Shown piece by piece: positions 1 to 8,089 of a DNA stretch of 64,000 nucleotides. Location: the NCBI GenBank assembly GCA_038873195.1, contig JAVZEV010000001.1:772490-836489 (forward strand), given 5' to 3'. Every line of letters begins with the position of its first letter. Position 1 is the first letter of the stretch. Origin of the DNA: Candidatus Bathyarchaeia archaeon (GTDB lineage Archaea; Thermoproteota; Bathyarchaeia; Bathyarchaeales; Bathycorpusculaceae). The notes below the pieces were generated by a model that saw only the letters and a list, made by a program, of their open reading frames with translations, was not told the DNA's origin and searched no databases. Position numbers and translations under genes: made by a program.

Positions 1-401
1 TAATCACCGCAATAGCCGGAGCGGCAATATCCCTCGGCATCATACTCATAGCTGCATTCGACCTATTTAGAACACTTGGACTCGACGTCAGCTGGACAGA
101 CCCGACAATATTCCAAAGAATAGACTGGCCAAAACTCTTCAAGTGGGAAACCTTCGCACCATACATCATCGTCATAGCCCTCAGCCTAGTAATGCTCTTC
201 ATACTATTCGTAGTCGCATCAACCTTCATCAGAAGGTCATTCAACATCCTCGGCGAAAAAACAGGCATACACGCCTTCAAAACCGCAGGATTCCTAATCT
301 TCCTCGGCGCAATACTAACAATAATCGGCGTAGGCTTACTCATAATGTGGATAGCCTTAATATTCCTCGCAATAGGCTTCTTCTCAATAAAAACAACCTA
401 A
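1..401 (+). CDS. C-terminal part of a DUF996-like membrane protein
   Basis: The frame starting at base 3 is open from the window edge to a TAA at 399-401, so only the C-terminal ~132 residues are visible. They form at least three hydrophobic segments, with a loop containing an RRSFNILGEKTG stretch between the last two helices. This pattern and the GFFSI ending resemble archaeal DUF996 membrane proteins of unknown function; that family name is from memory and is tentative. Codons are strongly A/C-ending, like the next plus-strand genes. The methionine at 192 is internal and should not be used as the start. Confidence 0.6.
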   Translation, partial: ITAIAGAAISLGIILIAAFDLFRTLGLDVSWTDPTIFQRIDWPKLFKWETFAPYIIVIALSLVMLFILFVVASTFIRRSFNILGEKTGIHAFKTAGFLIFLGAILTIIGVGLLIMWIALIFLAIGFFSIKTT

Positions 402-428
402 AATGCGCCGCTCATCTTCCATTTTCTT

Positions 429-692
429 TTAGCGCAACAGAAACCAGCAATGACGCACGCCGAAATCTCTGCTTCCACGCAGAATCTTAACCCTCACACG
501 CGCAACATACAACATCCCAACAGCCAACAACACACCCAACAAAACCGCGCCAACAACAGAAAAATCATAACCCAACCTACGCTCACCAACACCATACGTA
601 AAATACAAACCCAAAAGAAACAAAACAATCCCAACCAAAAACAGAAACAAGAGAAGCCACCACCAAAGCAGCCAATACCAAGCCCTACGCAC
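429..692 (-). CDS. small two-helix membrane protein, unknown
   Basis: An 87-aa ORF with a GTG start. A Trp/Leu-rich first transmembrane segment (residues ~5-32) and a second one (~45-65) are followed by a basic tail, suggesting a small integral membrane protein. Codon use is G/T-rich, like the presenilin-type gene at 3276, which supports real coding. A good TATA box lies on the minus strand at 727-736, about 35 bp upstream of the start. Its surrounding 30-bp block recurs upstream of the minus-strand small gene at 51099. I recognise no family. Confidence 0.45.
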   Translation of the reverse strand: MRRAWYWLLWWWLLLFLFLVGIVLFLLGLYFTYGVGERRLGYDFSVVGAVLLGVLLAVGMLYVARVRVKILRGSRDFGVRHCWFLLR

Positions 693-719
693 CCTTCAAC
701 ACCCCAATCTGATAAAGCA

Positions 720-750
720 TTCAACCTATTTATAAGGGAGGGGCTATAGC
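720..750 (-). promoter_or_regulatory. TATA promoter block, repeated at 51141-51170
   Basis: On the minus strand this reads as a C-rich stretch, then TTATAAATAG, then GTTGAA. It sits about 35 bp upstream of the small membrane gene starting at 692. The TATA core is nearly symmetric, so it may also serve the plus-strand PHP gene starting at 785. A copy with about 28 of 30 matching bases occurs at 51141-51170. Confidence 0.5.
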
Positions 751-784
751 TTCCGCACAGCAAAAAGACAAAACCATAAAGAGC

Positions 785-1399
785 ATGAAAACCTTGATAC
801 GCGTAGACTTGCATGTCCACACTAACTATTCGGCAGATTCCACAATCAACCCCAAAACCCTAATAGACCAACTAAACGCACACCCAACAATCAAAGCCGT
901 AGCCATAACAGACCACAACACAACAGAAGGCTACAACCACGCAAAACAACTCGCATCCGCATACCCAGACATACTCATAATCCCAGCAGCAGAAATAACC
1001 ACAACACAAGGCGACATAATAATCCTAGGCACAGCAGAACTCCCATCAAAACCATGGACACCACAAAACATCACAAACTACGCAAAACAAAACAACGCCA
1101 TAACAATCGCAGCCCACCCATACCGCACATACGGATTAGGCGAAAACACAAAAAACTACCAAATAGACGCCATAGAAACCCTAAACGGCACATCACCCAC
1201 ACACATAAACAAAATGGCAGAAAACCTCGCAAAAACACTAAACCTACCAGGCGTTGCAGGAAGCGACGCACACAACACAGACGAACTATGGACAGTTTAC
1301 ACAGAAATCCAAGCACCACCAGACATAAACGAAATCCTAAAAGCAATAAAAAACGGCAAAGTCAAAACCGCATACGCCCCAAAGTCAATACATTTTTAA
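785..1399 (+). CDS. PHP-domain metal-dependent phosphoesterase
   Basis: A 204-aa protein that is a compact single PHP domain. Metal-binding motifs appear in the usual order: DLHVHTNYS near the N-terminus, TDHNT at ~43, PAAEIT at ~68, AHPYR at ~111 and GSDAH at ~159. PHP enzymes hydrolyse phosphoesters such as nucleotides or polyphosphorylated small molecules with two or three bound metals. The substrate cannot be assigned from sequence. The protein ends cleanly and lacks any polymerase or histidinol-phosphatase extension. The bidirectional TATA region at 720-750 is a likely promoter. Confidence 0.85.
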   Translation: MKTLIRVDLHVHTNYSADSTINPKTLIDQLNAHPTIKAVAITDHNTTEGYNHAKQLASAYPDILIIPAAEITTTQGDIIILGTAELPSKPWTPQNITNYAKQNNAITIAAHPYRTYGLGENTKNYQIDAIETLNGTSPTHINKMAENLAKTLNLPGVAGSDAHNTDELWTVYTEIQAPPDINEILKAIKNGKVKTAYAPKSIHF

Positions 1400-1442
1400 A
1401 ACACCAAACAACATCATTACTGAATTAACAGATGAAAAACAA

Positions 1443-2708
1443 ATGACACCATTACAAATAGGATTCCTAGGCGGAACACGCGAAGTAGGCAGAATAGCCA
1501 TAAGCGTAAAAACCGAAAAAACACAAGTTTTGCTAGATTACGGCGTAATGCTAAACCACAAACCCGGATTCCCAATGCACGTACCACCAAAAAACGTCGA
1601 CGCAGTAATCCTAACGCATAGCCACCTTGATCACTCAGGTGCAGTCCCAATATTTTACATCCACGAAAGAAAACTATTATACACAAACAAACTCAACCTA
1701 GAACTAACCCAAATACTAATCGCAGACTTCATCCACCTATCAAGCTACTACCTACCATTCGAATACCTAGAACTAAAAACAATGACACGCAGCAACAAAC
1801 ACATAGACTACAACAAACAAGAACAAATCAAAGACATAAACTTCCAACTCGTAAACGCAGGACACACACCAGGAAGCGCATCAATACTACTCGAAGCAGA
1901 AGGAAAACGAATACTCTACACAGGCGACTTCAACACCACAGACACGAGGCTTCTAGAAGGCGCAAAAATGCAATACAACGATTTAGACGCAGTAATAATC
2001 GAAAGCACCTACGCAAACGAAGACCACACAGAACGCTTAGAACTCGAAAAACGCTTCGTAGACGAAACCACAGACGTCATCGAAAAAGGCGGAACAGTCC
2101 TCGTCCCAGCCTTCGGCGTAGGCAGATCACAAGAAATCGCATGTGTGTTAACAGCACACCATTTTGAATATCCAATTTACATGGATGGAATGGCACGAGA
2201 AGCAAGCCGCATAATACTCAACTACAGAGAGTTTCTGAGAGACCCAAAACTTTTCAACGACACAATGCACACGGTTGAATGGATAGAAGGTTGGAGAGAC
2301 CGCAGAAAAGCAACAAAAACACCATGCGTGATAATCTCGCCAGCCGGCATGCTCAAAGGCGGACCAGCAGTGTTTTACACGTCAAAAATAGGGAAAAAAG
2401 CGCACAACGCTATCTTCTTAGTTAGCTATCAAATTCCTGGCACTCCCGGAAAAGAATTGTTAGAGAAAGGCGTGTGCTTAATTGATGGAAAAATGAGAAA
2501 GGTGAAGGCTCGAGTTCAACATTTCGACTTTTCCTCTCATTGCGGAGCAACTCAGCTTAAGGAAGCAGTTAAAGAACTTGGAGGAAACCCGAAGGTTTTT
2601 GTGGTTCATGGCGCAGAAGGAAACTGTGAACTTTTTGCAAAATGGATAAAGAACGAGTTAGGATTAGACGCTTCTGCTCCGAAAACTGGCGACGTAGTTA
2701 AGCTTTAA
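1443..2708 (+). CDS. aCPSF2-type beta-CASP metallo-beta-lactamase ribonuclease
   Basis: A 421-aa protein with the metallo-beta-lactamase motif HSHLDHSG (~60), GHTPGSA and YTGDF, followed by the beta-CASP segment (ESTYAN, VPAFGVGRSQE) and the late motifs SPAGMLKGG, SSHCG and VHGAEGNC. There is no N-terminal KH region, so it matches archaeal aCPSF2 rather than the transcription-termination nuclease aCPSF1. Family members cut or trim RNA using two zinc ions. Codon style changes within the gene: A/C-ending to about base 2,390, then G/T-ending to the stop. Confidence 0.88.
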   Translation: MTPLQIGFLGGTREVGRIAISVKTEKTQVLLDYGVMLNHKPGFPMHVPPKNVDAVILTHSHLDHSGAVPIFYIHERKLLYTNKLNLELTQILIADFIHLSSYYLPFEYLELKTMTRSNKHIDYNKQEQIKDINFQLVNAGHTPGSASILLEAEGKRILYTGDFNTTDTRLLEGAKMQYNDLDAVIIESTYANEDHTERLELEKRFVDETTDVIEKGGTVLVPAFGVGRSQEIACVLTAHHFEYPIYMDGMAREASRIILNYREFLRDPKLFNDTMHTVEWIEGWRDRRKATKTPCVIISPAGMLKGGPAVFYTSKIGKKAHNAIFLVSYQIPGTPGKELLEKGVCLIDGKMRKVKARVQHFDFSSHCGATQLKEAVKELGGNPKVFVVHGAEGNCELFAKWIKNELGLDASAPKTGDVVKL

Positions 2709-2719
2709 CGAGTGAAACT

Positions 2720-3292
2720 ATGAAAATTGGGATTCTGCAGATTGGACAAGTGGATTCCTACATTGTAGGTAGAGTTCAAGAAAATTTGAGAATGATTTTT
2801 CCAGACGCGACATGCGTGGTTATAGATGAGAAGATTTCAGTTCCCAAAGAAGCTTTTGATAAGGCGAGAGACCAATATCGCTCAGACATTATCCTAAACA
2901 GAATTCATGTTTACGCTGAAAAAGAAGAAACTTTGGATAGAATTTTGGGAATTGTGGACGTTGACATCTTTGTTCCACAACTGAACTTCGTTTTCGGAGA
3001 AGCAGAATTCCCCGGAAAAGCAGCGTTGATATCTTTGTGGAGGTTAAGACCAGAGTTTTATGGTAAACCCGCAAATGTGGAGCTTTTCCTGGAGAGAAGC
3101 ACAAAGGAGGCAGTACATGAGCTTGGACACACGTTTGGTTTGCGGCATTGTTCTAACCCGTTCTGTGTCATGTATTTTTCAAATTCCATTTTCGAAACTG
3201 ACAGAAAACAAAGCTTATTCTGCAGTAAATGCTATCAAAAAGCTGAGAAGACCATCAAAGGCATAGGTAAGCACATTGAACGGCAAGTTTAA
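2720..3292 (+). CDS. amzA: archaemetzincin zinc metalloprotease
   Basis: A 190-aa protein, typical for archaemetzincin. The zinc site is HELGHTFGLRHC, followed after four residues by CVM and about 16 residues later by CSKC. This gives the extended signature HExxHxxGxxHC with a four-cysteine structural zinc site that defines the family. Such enzymes are cytoplasmic peptidases of uncertain substrate. An SD-like GAGTGAAACT stretch precedes the ATG, 11 bp after the aCPSF2 stop. The next gene overlaps its last codons, so these genes are probably co-transcribed. Confidence 0.92.
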   Translation: MKIGILQIGQVDSYIVGRVQENLRMIFPDATCVVIDEKISVPKEAFDKARDQYRSDIILNRIHVYAEKEETLDRILGIVDVDIFVPQLNFVFGEAEFPGKAALISLWRLRPEFYGKPANVELFLERSTKEAVHELGHTFGLRHCSNPFCVMYFSNSIFETDRKQSLFCSKCYQKAEKTIKGIGKHIERQV

Positions 3293-4094
3293 AGTTAAGC
3301 CTATTCATTTGGCGCCTATTTTAGTGAGTCTCCTATTTGGATTATTGTGTGCTTTTCTGTTGTTGACGTTTTCCTTGGAAATTTATGTGGTTACGCCATT
3401 TCCAGAAGGTGTTGGGTCGTTTGGTAACGCGTTTTATTTTGTTGTTTTGGTTGGGGTTGGTGCGTTATTGCTGTATTTGCTTGTTAAGAGGAAAAGTCGT
3501 AGATTGATTAGTTTGGTTACTGGTTTTGCTTTGACAGTTGCGGTTTTTATGCTTTCGGTTGTTTATTTTTCGGCTGTATTTTCTTTTTTTGCGGTTGCGT
3601 ATGTTGACGTTTTGGTTTTGGCGTTATCCGTGCTTGTGACAATTTCTGCGTATTTTGCAATTTTTCGAGCTAGAAGCGGCATTTATGATTTTACAGTTCT
3701 GTGTTTGGGTGGTGCTTTGGGGACTTTTTTGGGTTTTTCGATTCCAACTTTGAGTGCGCTGTTGATTTTGGGTTTTCTGGCGGTTTATGATGCTTTTGCC
3801 GTTTATTATGGACCTGTTGGGAAAATAGCTCGTAGTGGACTTGAACAATTGCGTGGTTTGAGTTTTTCTTTTAAGAATGTGCAGATGGGTTTGGGTGATT
3901 TGACTTTTTATTCCATGTTGACAAGTCGAGTGTTTTTTGATTTTGGTCCGGTTTTCTGTTTTGTTTCTATGATGGGTGTTTTGGCTGGTGTGTTTTTTGC
4001 TTTTAAGATGTTGGAGAAAAAGGGGATGTTTCCTGGGTTGCCTTTTCCAATAGCATTAGGTTTAATACCATTGGTTATGTCGTTTTTTATTTGA
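3276..4094 (+). CDS. presenilin-type (A22) intramembrane aspartyl protease
   Basis: A 272-aa multi-pass membrane protein with about seven to nine hydrophobic segments. The two catalytic aspartate motifs of presenilin/signal peptide peptidase-type proteases are visible: VYDAFAVYYGP at ~171 and GLGDLTFYS at ~206. A PAL-like element, PFPIALG, lies near the C-terminus. The predicted role is cleavage of transmembrane substrates in the cell membrane. The proposed TTG start at 3276 overlaps the end of amzA by 17 bp and follows a weak GGT ribosome-binding sequence. Codon use is G/T-rich, unlike the genes before 2.4 kb. Confidence 0.82.
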   Translation: MNGKFKVKPIHLAPILVSLLFGLLCAFLLLTFSLEIYVVTPFPEGVGSFGNAFYFVVLVGVGALLLYLLVKRKSRRLISLVTGFALTVAVFMLSVVYFSAVFSFFAVAYVDVLVLALSVLVTISAYFAIFRARSGIYDFTVLCLGGALGTFLGFSIPTLSALLILGFLAVYDAFAVYYGPVGKIARSGLEQLRGLSFSFKNVQMGLGDLTFYSMLTSRVFFDFGPVFCFVSMMGVLAGVFFAFKMLEKKGMFPGLPFPIALGLIPLVMSFFI

Positions 4095-4141
4095 GAAAAG
4101 TTGAAAATATAAGATTGGAAAGGATAATTAACTTGGTTTGA

Positions 4142-5743
4142 GTGAGAAGGGAAAGTGTGTTGAGGGATTTCATTAAAAAATTGCTGATTGTCTTGTGCGT
4201 TTTGATTGTGGCGTCTGTGGCTTTATCCTTTTACATTATTCGCTACAGTTCTATTACTGATAATGTTGCTCCGCAATGGAGGAATCAAAACCAGAGTGAC
4301 GCGTGGATTTTGCAAGGAGAACGCATTTCTCTTCAAGCAGATGGTAGGGATAATTTTTTGCTTCGTAAGGCTGTTCTTGCGACGAATGAAAGTGGAGTTT
4401 GGAGAAATGAGACGGAGTACGCTTTTATGTGGAGGCAAGAAGCTGTTTTCGGTTTTGACAATTTTGGCACTGCGACGTATGAAGATGGAGTGTTGTATGC
4501 GCCTTCGAAAGGAGACAATAAGGTTTATGCGGTGAACGCTTCTAATGGGAATGTTATTTGGAACACTACGGTTAGACAATGTGATGCTTCTCCATACATT
4601 GACGAGGATGTTATTTATGTGGGTGAATGTATGGGTCCTGACCATGAACCTATACCGTCTCCAAAGGCAATGGCATTAAACAAGACTAATGGCGAAGTAG
4701 TTTGGGAGTTTGTTGAGCCAAACGGTTCTACTTGGGTGGGTTCGCCTGTTGTCTATGGTGATTACGTGTATTTTACAACGTATGGTTCTGGAGTTTACGC
4801 TTTAAACAAAACTAATGGTGCGCCTATTTGGCAGCGTGACATTGGAAAGATAGTTTGTTCTGTTGCATATCATGATGGGATGGTTTTTGTTTCGGCGCAT
4901 GAACCGTCTGGGCAATATGCTTTCAATGCGACAACTGGGGATATAATATGGCAGAAAAACTATGGTGCATCGTGGGATTCTTCACCTGTAATCTACGAGA
5001 GAATGATTGTTCAGGTTACGAGAAACACAGCTAATATGTGGTCTGCTTATGTGCTGAATGAAACAAATGGAGAGGTTATAAGAAAATTTGACGGAAAGGG
5101 AAGCTGCAGCACGCCTTTGGTGTATAATGGCAAAATATTTATTCCAAGTGAGGATTGGCGCATTTGGGCTTTTGATTTAATGACTGGAAGTGGGTTGTGG
5201 CATACTGTGCAGCTTCACAATGGAACTTTTCAAAATCACAGTTATTGCAGTCCAGTTTTAGCTGGTGGAGCAATTTATTATCAAGCTTTGAATGGAACAT
5301 TTTATGTTATAGACGAAGCTGATGGAAGTGTTCTTTGGTCTTATGATTTGGGTGGATATGGTTTTGGAAGCCCAAGCGTTGGTGATGGGTGCGTCTTTAT
5401 CACGAACGATTTTGCGCTTTATGCTTTTAGGATAGGACTTGGTGTTGGTGATTGGCGTATGTTTTGTGGCGATGAGTTGCATCAGAGCGTTTCAGAAAAT
5501 GGCATAAAGTATGTGCGGTATCCGTTGACGGAGCCTAAAGATTTTGTTAGTTTATTTAATGTTTGGGTTACTGTAAAGTTTGTTTGGTGCAATAAGACGA
5601 TTGCTTCAGGTGCGATAGCGTGGAGAATTTACTTTTTCGATGTCGCTGGAAACGTGAATGCTACTGACGTGATGGTTTTTCGTGTTCGTATGCCAGTGCA
5701 AGAGATAACTGCAGTTAATCCGTGGTTCCGAGTAGGATTGTAA
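4142..5743 (+). CDS. membrane-anchored PQQ-like beta-propeller protein
   Basis: A 533-aa protein with an N-terminal transmembrane/signal segment (~10-33) and a large extracytoplasmic region. Repeats of the type VYAVNASNGNVIW, ALNKTNGEVVWEF, ALNKTNGAPIWQR, AFNATTGDIIWQK and VIDEADGSVLWSY mark PQQ_2-type propeller blades from ~120 to ~430. A C-terminal segment of ~90 residues looks like a small beta domain. Many Asn-x-Ser/Thr sites fit a glycosylated surface protein. The quinone ligand is not guaranteed in this superfamily, so the function is open. The GTG start is at 4142; a second GTG at 4157 is possible. Confidence 0.75.
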   Translation: MRRESVLRDFIKKLLIVLCVLIVASVALSFYIIRYSSITDNVAPQWRNQNQSDAWILQGERISLQADGRDNFLLRKAVLATNESGVWRNETEYAFMWRQEAVFGFDNFGTATYEDGVLYAPSKGDNKVYAVNASNGNVIWNTTVRQCDASPYIDEDVIYVGECMGPDHEPIPSPKAMALNKTNGEVVWEFVEPNGSTWVGSPVVYGDYVYFTTYGSGVYALNKTNGAPIWQRDIGKIVCSVAYHDGMVFVSAHEPSGQYAFNATTGDIIWQKNYGASWDSSPVIYERMIVQVTRNTANMWSAYVLNETNGEVIRKFDGKGSCSTPLVYNGKIFIPSEDWRIWAFDLMTGSGLWHTVQLHNGTFQNHSYCSPVLAGGAIYYQALNGTFYVIDEADGSVLWSYDLGGYGFGSPSVGDGCVFITNDFALYAFRIGLGVGDWRMFCGDELHQSVSENGIKYVRYPLTEPKDFVSLFNVWVTVKFVWCNKTIASGAIAWRIYFFDVAGNVNATDVMVFRVRMPVQEITAVNPWFRVGL

Positions 5744-5754
5744 TTTTTTTTGGC

Positions 5755-5934
5755 TTAGTTGCTTGCTAGCACCATTCGTGTGGAGTTTACGTCGACTTCC
5801 ACTATTTTGCAGTTTTTGAATTCTTTGGATTCTCCAAGCACGTTTTTGACGAGGATGCGGTTACTTTCCATTTTTGCGTATACCACGTCTTTGAAAACTG
5901 TTTTCCCGTTGAGTATTACGGTGAATTCGCACAT
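5755..5934 (-). CDS. CooT-like small nickel-binding protein
   Basis: A 59-aa ORF read from the raw sequence. It begins MCEFTVILNG, continues KDVVYAKMES, then VLGESKEF, and ends VEVDVNSTRMVLASN. The N-terminal Met-Cys-Glu, the KDV segment, the GE turn and the closing beta strand match the layout of CooT (PF10133), a small Ni(II) protein linked to carbon monoxide dehydrogenase maturation. A GGTGTGA ribosome-binding sequence sits directly before the ATG and a TATA-like TTTATAACTA lies ~35 bp upstream. It lies near the CODH/ACS operon and two CooC genes, which supports a nickel-supply role. The plus-strand ORF across it is a shadow. Confidence 0.72.
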   Translation of the reverse strand: MCEFTVILNGKTVFKDVVYAKMESNRILVKNVLGESKEFKNCKIVEVDVNSTRMVLASN

Positions 5935-6056
5935 TCACACCACAACCGACAACAAATAAAATGTGCTTAGTTATAAACGTCTCCTTTGTTTGTGTATTTG
6001 GGATAAGTAGTTATAATCCACGAGTATTATAGGTTTTAATTCTTGTAGATTAAAAG

Positions 6057-6536
6057 ATGAACGTGATGCCCAATAAAAAGGAATTTGACAAGTCTTCGGA
6101 TGTTAACATATTTCAAATTCTTACGGAAACGGCTGAAAAAGAGAAAAGGAAGCGTAAAGAGGAACTTTTGGCTCCATTGGGCGTAAAGGAGTTTTTTGTT
6201 GAAGGGAAAATATCGATTGATAAGCGGACGTGTAAGGGTGTCGAGTGCAAACTCTGCATAAAGGCTTGTCCAACTAATGCTTTGTTTTGGAAAAGTGGCG
6301 AAGTTGGGATAACGGAAGACTTGTGCATTTATTGTGGTGCGTGTGTTTTGAACTGTATTGTGGATGATTGCATTAAAATTGTGAGAAGAAGGCGGAATGG
6401 ACAAATTGAACGTTTCAGTAAACCGAAAGATTTCGTAGCGCTTCAGCATGGCATTTGCACTAGAAAGCGTTTTGAAAGAATCGGTGACGTTTTTCCAAAG
6501 CCAGAAACTTACCTTGAAAGGTACAAGACAAAATAA
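6057..6536 (+). CDS. 2x[4Fe-4S] ferredoxin-type protein
   Basis: A 159-aa protein with two cluster motifs. The first is CKGVECKLCIKACP (~58-71) with an extra residue in the first spacing. The second is CIYCGACVLNC (~89-99), followed by another Cys in DDCI. About 50 charged residues precede the clusters and ~45 follow. It probably carries electrons in the cytoplasm; its position next to the CODH/ACS operon makes that complex a plausible partner, which is inference. The start may be 6057 or the ATG at 6066. A TATA-like region lies at ~6010-6040. Confidence 0.8.
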   Translation: MNVMPNKKEFDKSSDVNIFQILTETAEKEKRKRKEELLAPLGVKEFFVEGKISIDKRTCKGVECKLCIKACPTNALFWKSGEVGITEDLCIYCGACVLNCIVDDCIKIVRRRRNGQIERFSKPKDFVALQHGICTRKRFERIGDVFPKPETYLERYKTK

Positions 6537-6581
6537 TAATATTTCAGAATACGTGATTTTAATGCCTTCTTTAGTGAGATA

Positions 6582-6603
6582 CCCCCCTTATATATACCTT
6601 GAA
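6582..6603. promoter_or_regulatory. orphan TATA-like C-rich motif between convergent genes
   Basis: The plus strand reads six C, then TTATATATA, then CCTTGAA. It resembles the minus-strand reading of the blocks at 720-750 and 51141-51170. It lies between the ferredoxin stop and the cdhE stop, where no coding start is expected. It may drive an unseen small RNA or be chance. Confidence 0.25.
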
Positions 6604-6620
6604 TCTTTGGTTCAATTATA

Positions 6621-6632
6621 AACATTAAAAAA
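6621..6632 (-). terminator. T-run after cdhE
   Basis: Directly after the cdhE stop codon the minus strand reads six T followed by AATGTTTATAA. A T-rich tract after the last gene is the usual signal for archaeal RNA polymerase release. It would end the CODH/ACS transcript before the convergent ferredoxin gene. Confidence 0.45.
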
Positions 6633-8072
6633 TTAGGTTTGAGTCTGCCATTTCTCCTGTAGGAATTTTGGTATGTCTGAGGAGTCCCGTGGTCCGACGA
6701 GAACTTGCCATCCGCTGAGTTCTTCAATTTCGCCGCTGAGGCGCGCTGCTTTTCCGGGGATTATGAGTTTTTTGTGTTTAACTTTGTTTTCTACTCCAGA
6801 CGCTTTAATGGCATCGGCAACCTTTTCTGCTGTAAGTTTTCTTCCCGCTACTGCACTGTCTACGGCTATGCCTTCAGTGTCAACAACCAGCAGATACGCG
6901 TTCACCTTTGCATTCTCAATGTCTGAAGCAACTGTGTAATATGTCAAAGCAAAGTTAGTAGTAAACATCACAGGCGAATTCTCGTCTGGAGTCCCAAAGA
7001 CCTTCAAGCCGGGTTCAACAGCAACTGGCTTGCGCGGGTCTGTGTAAATGTTCTGTCGCAACACGACTGGCGGAAGAAGAGACCAACCATCAACACTATG
7101 CATTATCACAACGTCAGCAAAGCGAGTAATAAGCAACCCAGCCAAATACGCTTCTCGCCACTTCGCAATTTCTTCCGGTGCTTCACCACGGTCAACCCAG
7201 GCCGTCATAGGCACACCCATCAAAGGAAAACCAAAAAGCTCATCGCCCCGCTTGCAAGCGGCTCTGCGAATCATTGTAAAATTGTTAATCGTGTCAGCCA
7301 GTCCATCGCTTGAGAAAGTGCCCGGGTCCAACACTATGTCTTCGACGCCATATTCGAGTAAAGTCTTCGCCAAAGAACGCAGTAGCTTCAGATTGTTAGG
7401 CGCAAAAACCGTCACGGGACAATTATACATTAATGCAAGCTCAGCCATGTCCTTCCAGTTTTCCTTCGTTGCCGCATACAAAAGCGGACGTGCCTTCGGT
7501 GCAGCCATTAATCCAGCTTCCAAAACATTCGGGTTTAAAGAGCACAGAATCAGTGGCAACCGAGTGTTTTCAACAACTTTCTTTACTGTCGCCTTGAATT
7601 TTTCCGGGTCATTCGACGTGGAGCGAACGGCAATCATGTCAAGCTTTAACGTTTGCCCAATGTATTCGAAATTGAACTGTTCAGTCCGCTTTATCCGGTT
7701 CATTATTTCTTCGTCAGACATTTCGTCAGTAACGTCAATCGCAATGGCAGTGGGATTAAAATATGCAAACTCGTGGCGATACATTACAAGTTTTCCGCCA
7801 ATCTTCACTGCCTTGTCGCCAACGCCAACAACAATCTCTTTTATGGCGGGTTTCAGCATTTCCTTCAATTGCTTGTAGGCTTTCTCATGCTCCTTAGTCA
7901 ATAATGGAGGACACTTCTCAATGGCGACTTCACGATTAACAACCTTCGTTGCAAAAGCCATACAGTTCTCTTCGCCGCATTCTTTACAGTTAGTTTTTGG
8001 AAGAAGCTTGTAAACATCAATGGGGCTTAGTTCTTTTACGCCAACTTTTCCCTTTCCTTCTTTCTCACCCAT
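6633..8072 (-). CDS. cdhE: CODH/ACS corrinoid iron-sulfur protein, gamma subunit
   Basis: About 479 aa. The N-terminus carries the [4Fe-4S] motif CKECGEENCMAFA plus a later KCPPLL cysteine, the signature of the large corrinoid Fe-S protein subunit. A TIM-barrel region follows, with a C-terminal corrinoid-binding domain. With CdhD it shuttles a methyl group between the pterin carrier and the acetyl-CoA synthase. An in-frame ATG lies 15 bp upstream (8087), but the GGAG overlapping that codon sits 9 nt before the ATG at 8072, so I prefer 8072. It is the last gene of the operon. Confidence 0.95.
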   Translation of the reverse strand: MGEKEGKGKVGVKELSPIDVYKLLPKTNCKECGEENCMAFATKVVNREVAIEKCPPLLTKEHEKAYKQLKEMLKPAIKEIVVGVGDKAVKIGGKLVMYRHEFAYFNPTAIAIDVTDEMSDEEIMNRIKRTEQFNFEYIGQTLKLDMIAVRSTSNDPEKFKATVKKVVENTRLPLILCSLNPNVLEAGLMAAPKARPLLYAATKENWKDMAELALMYNCPVTVFAPNNLKLLRSLAKTLLEYGVEDIVLDPGTFSSDGLADTINNFTMIRRAACKRGDELFGFPLMGVPMTAWVDRGEAPEEIAKWREAYLAGLLITRFADVVIMHSVDGWSLLPPVVLRQNIYTDPRKPVAVEPGLKVFGTPDENSPVMFTTNFALTYYTVASDIENAKVNAYLLVVDTEGIAVDSAVAGRKLTAEKVADAIKASGVENKVKHKKLIIPGKAARLSGEIEELSGWQVLVGPRDSSDIPKFLQEKWQTQT

Positions 8073-8089
8073 AAACACACACTCCATTT

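Noticed and set aside
450-749. 99-aa plus-strand ORF rich in Gln, Asn and Pro
   Set aside because: Its composition is the reverse reading of the T-rich small membrane gene on the minus strand and it crosses that gene's promoter.
5759-5959. 66-aa plus-strand ORF
   Set aside because: It is the shadow of the CooT-like gene on the minus strand and shows no protein-like pattern.
7048-7878. 276-aa ORF opposite cdhE
   Set aside because: It is antisense to a certain cdhE coding region and has no recognisable features. Long antisense frames are common in such codon-biased genes.
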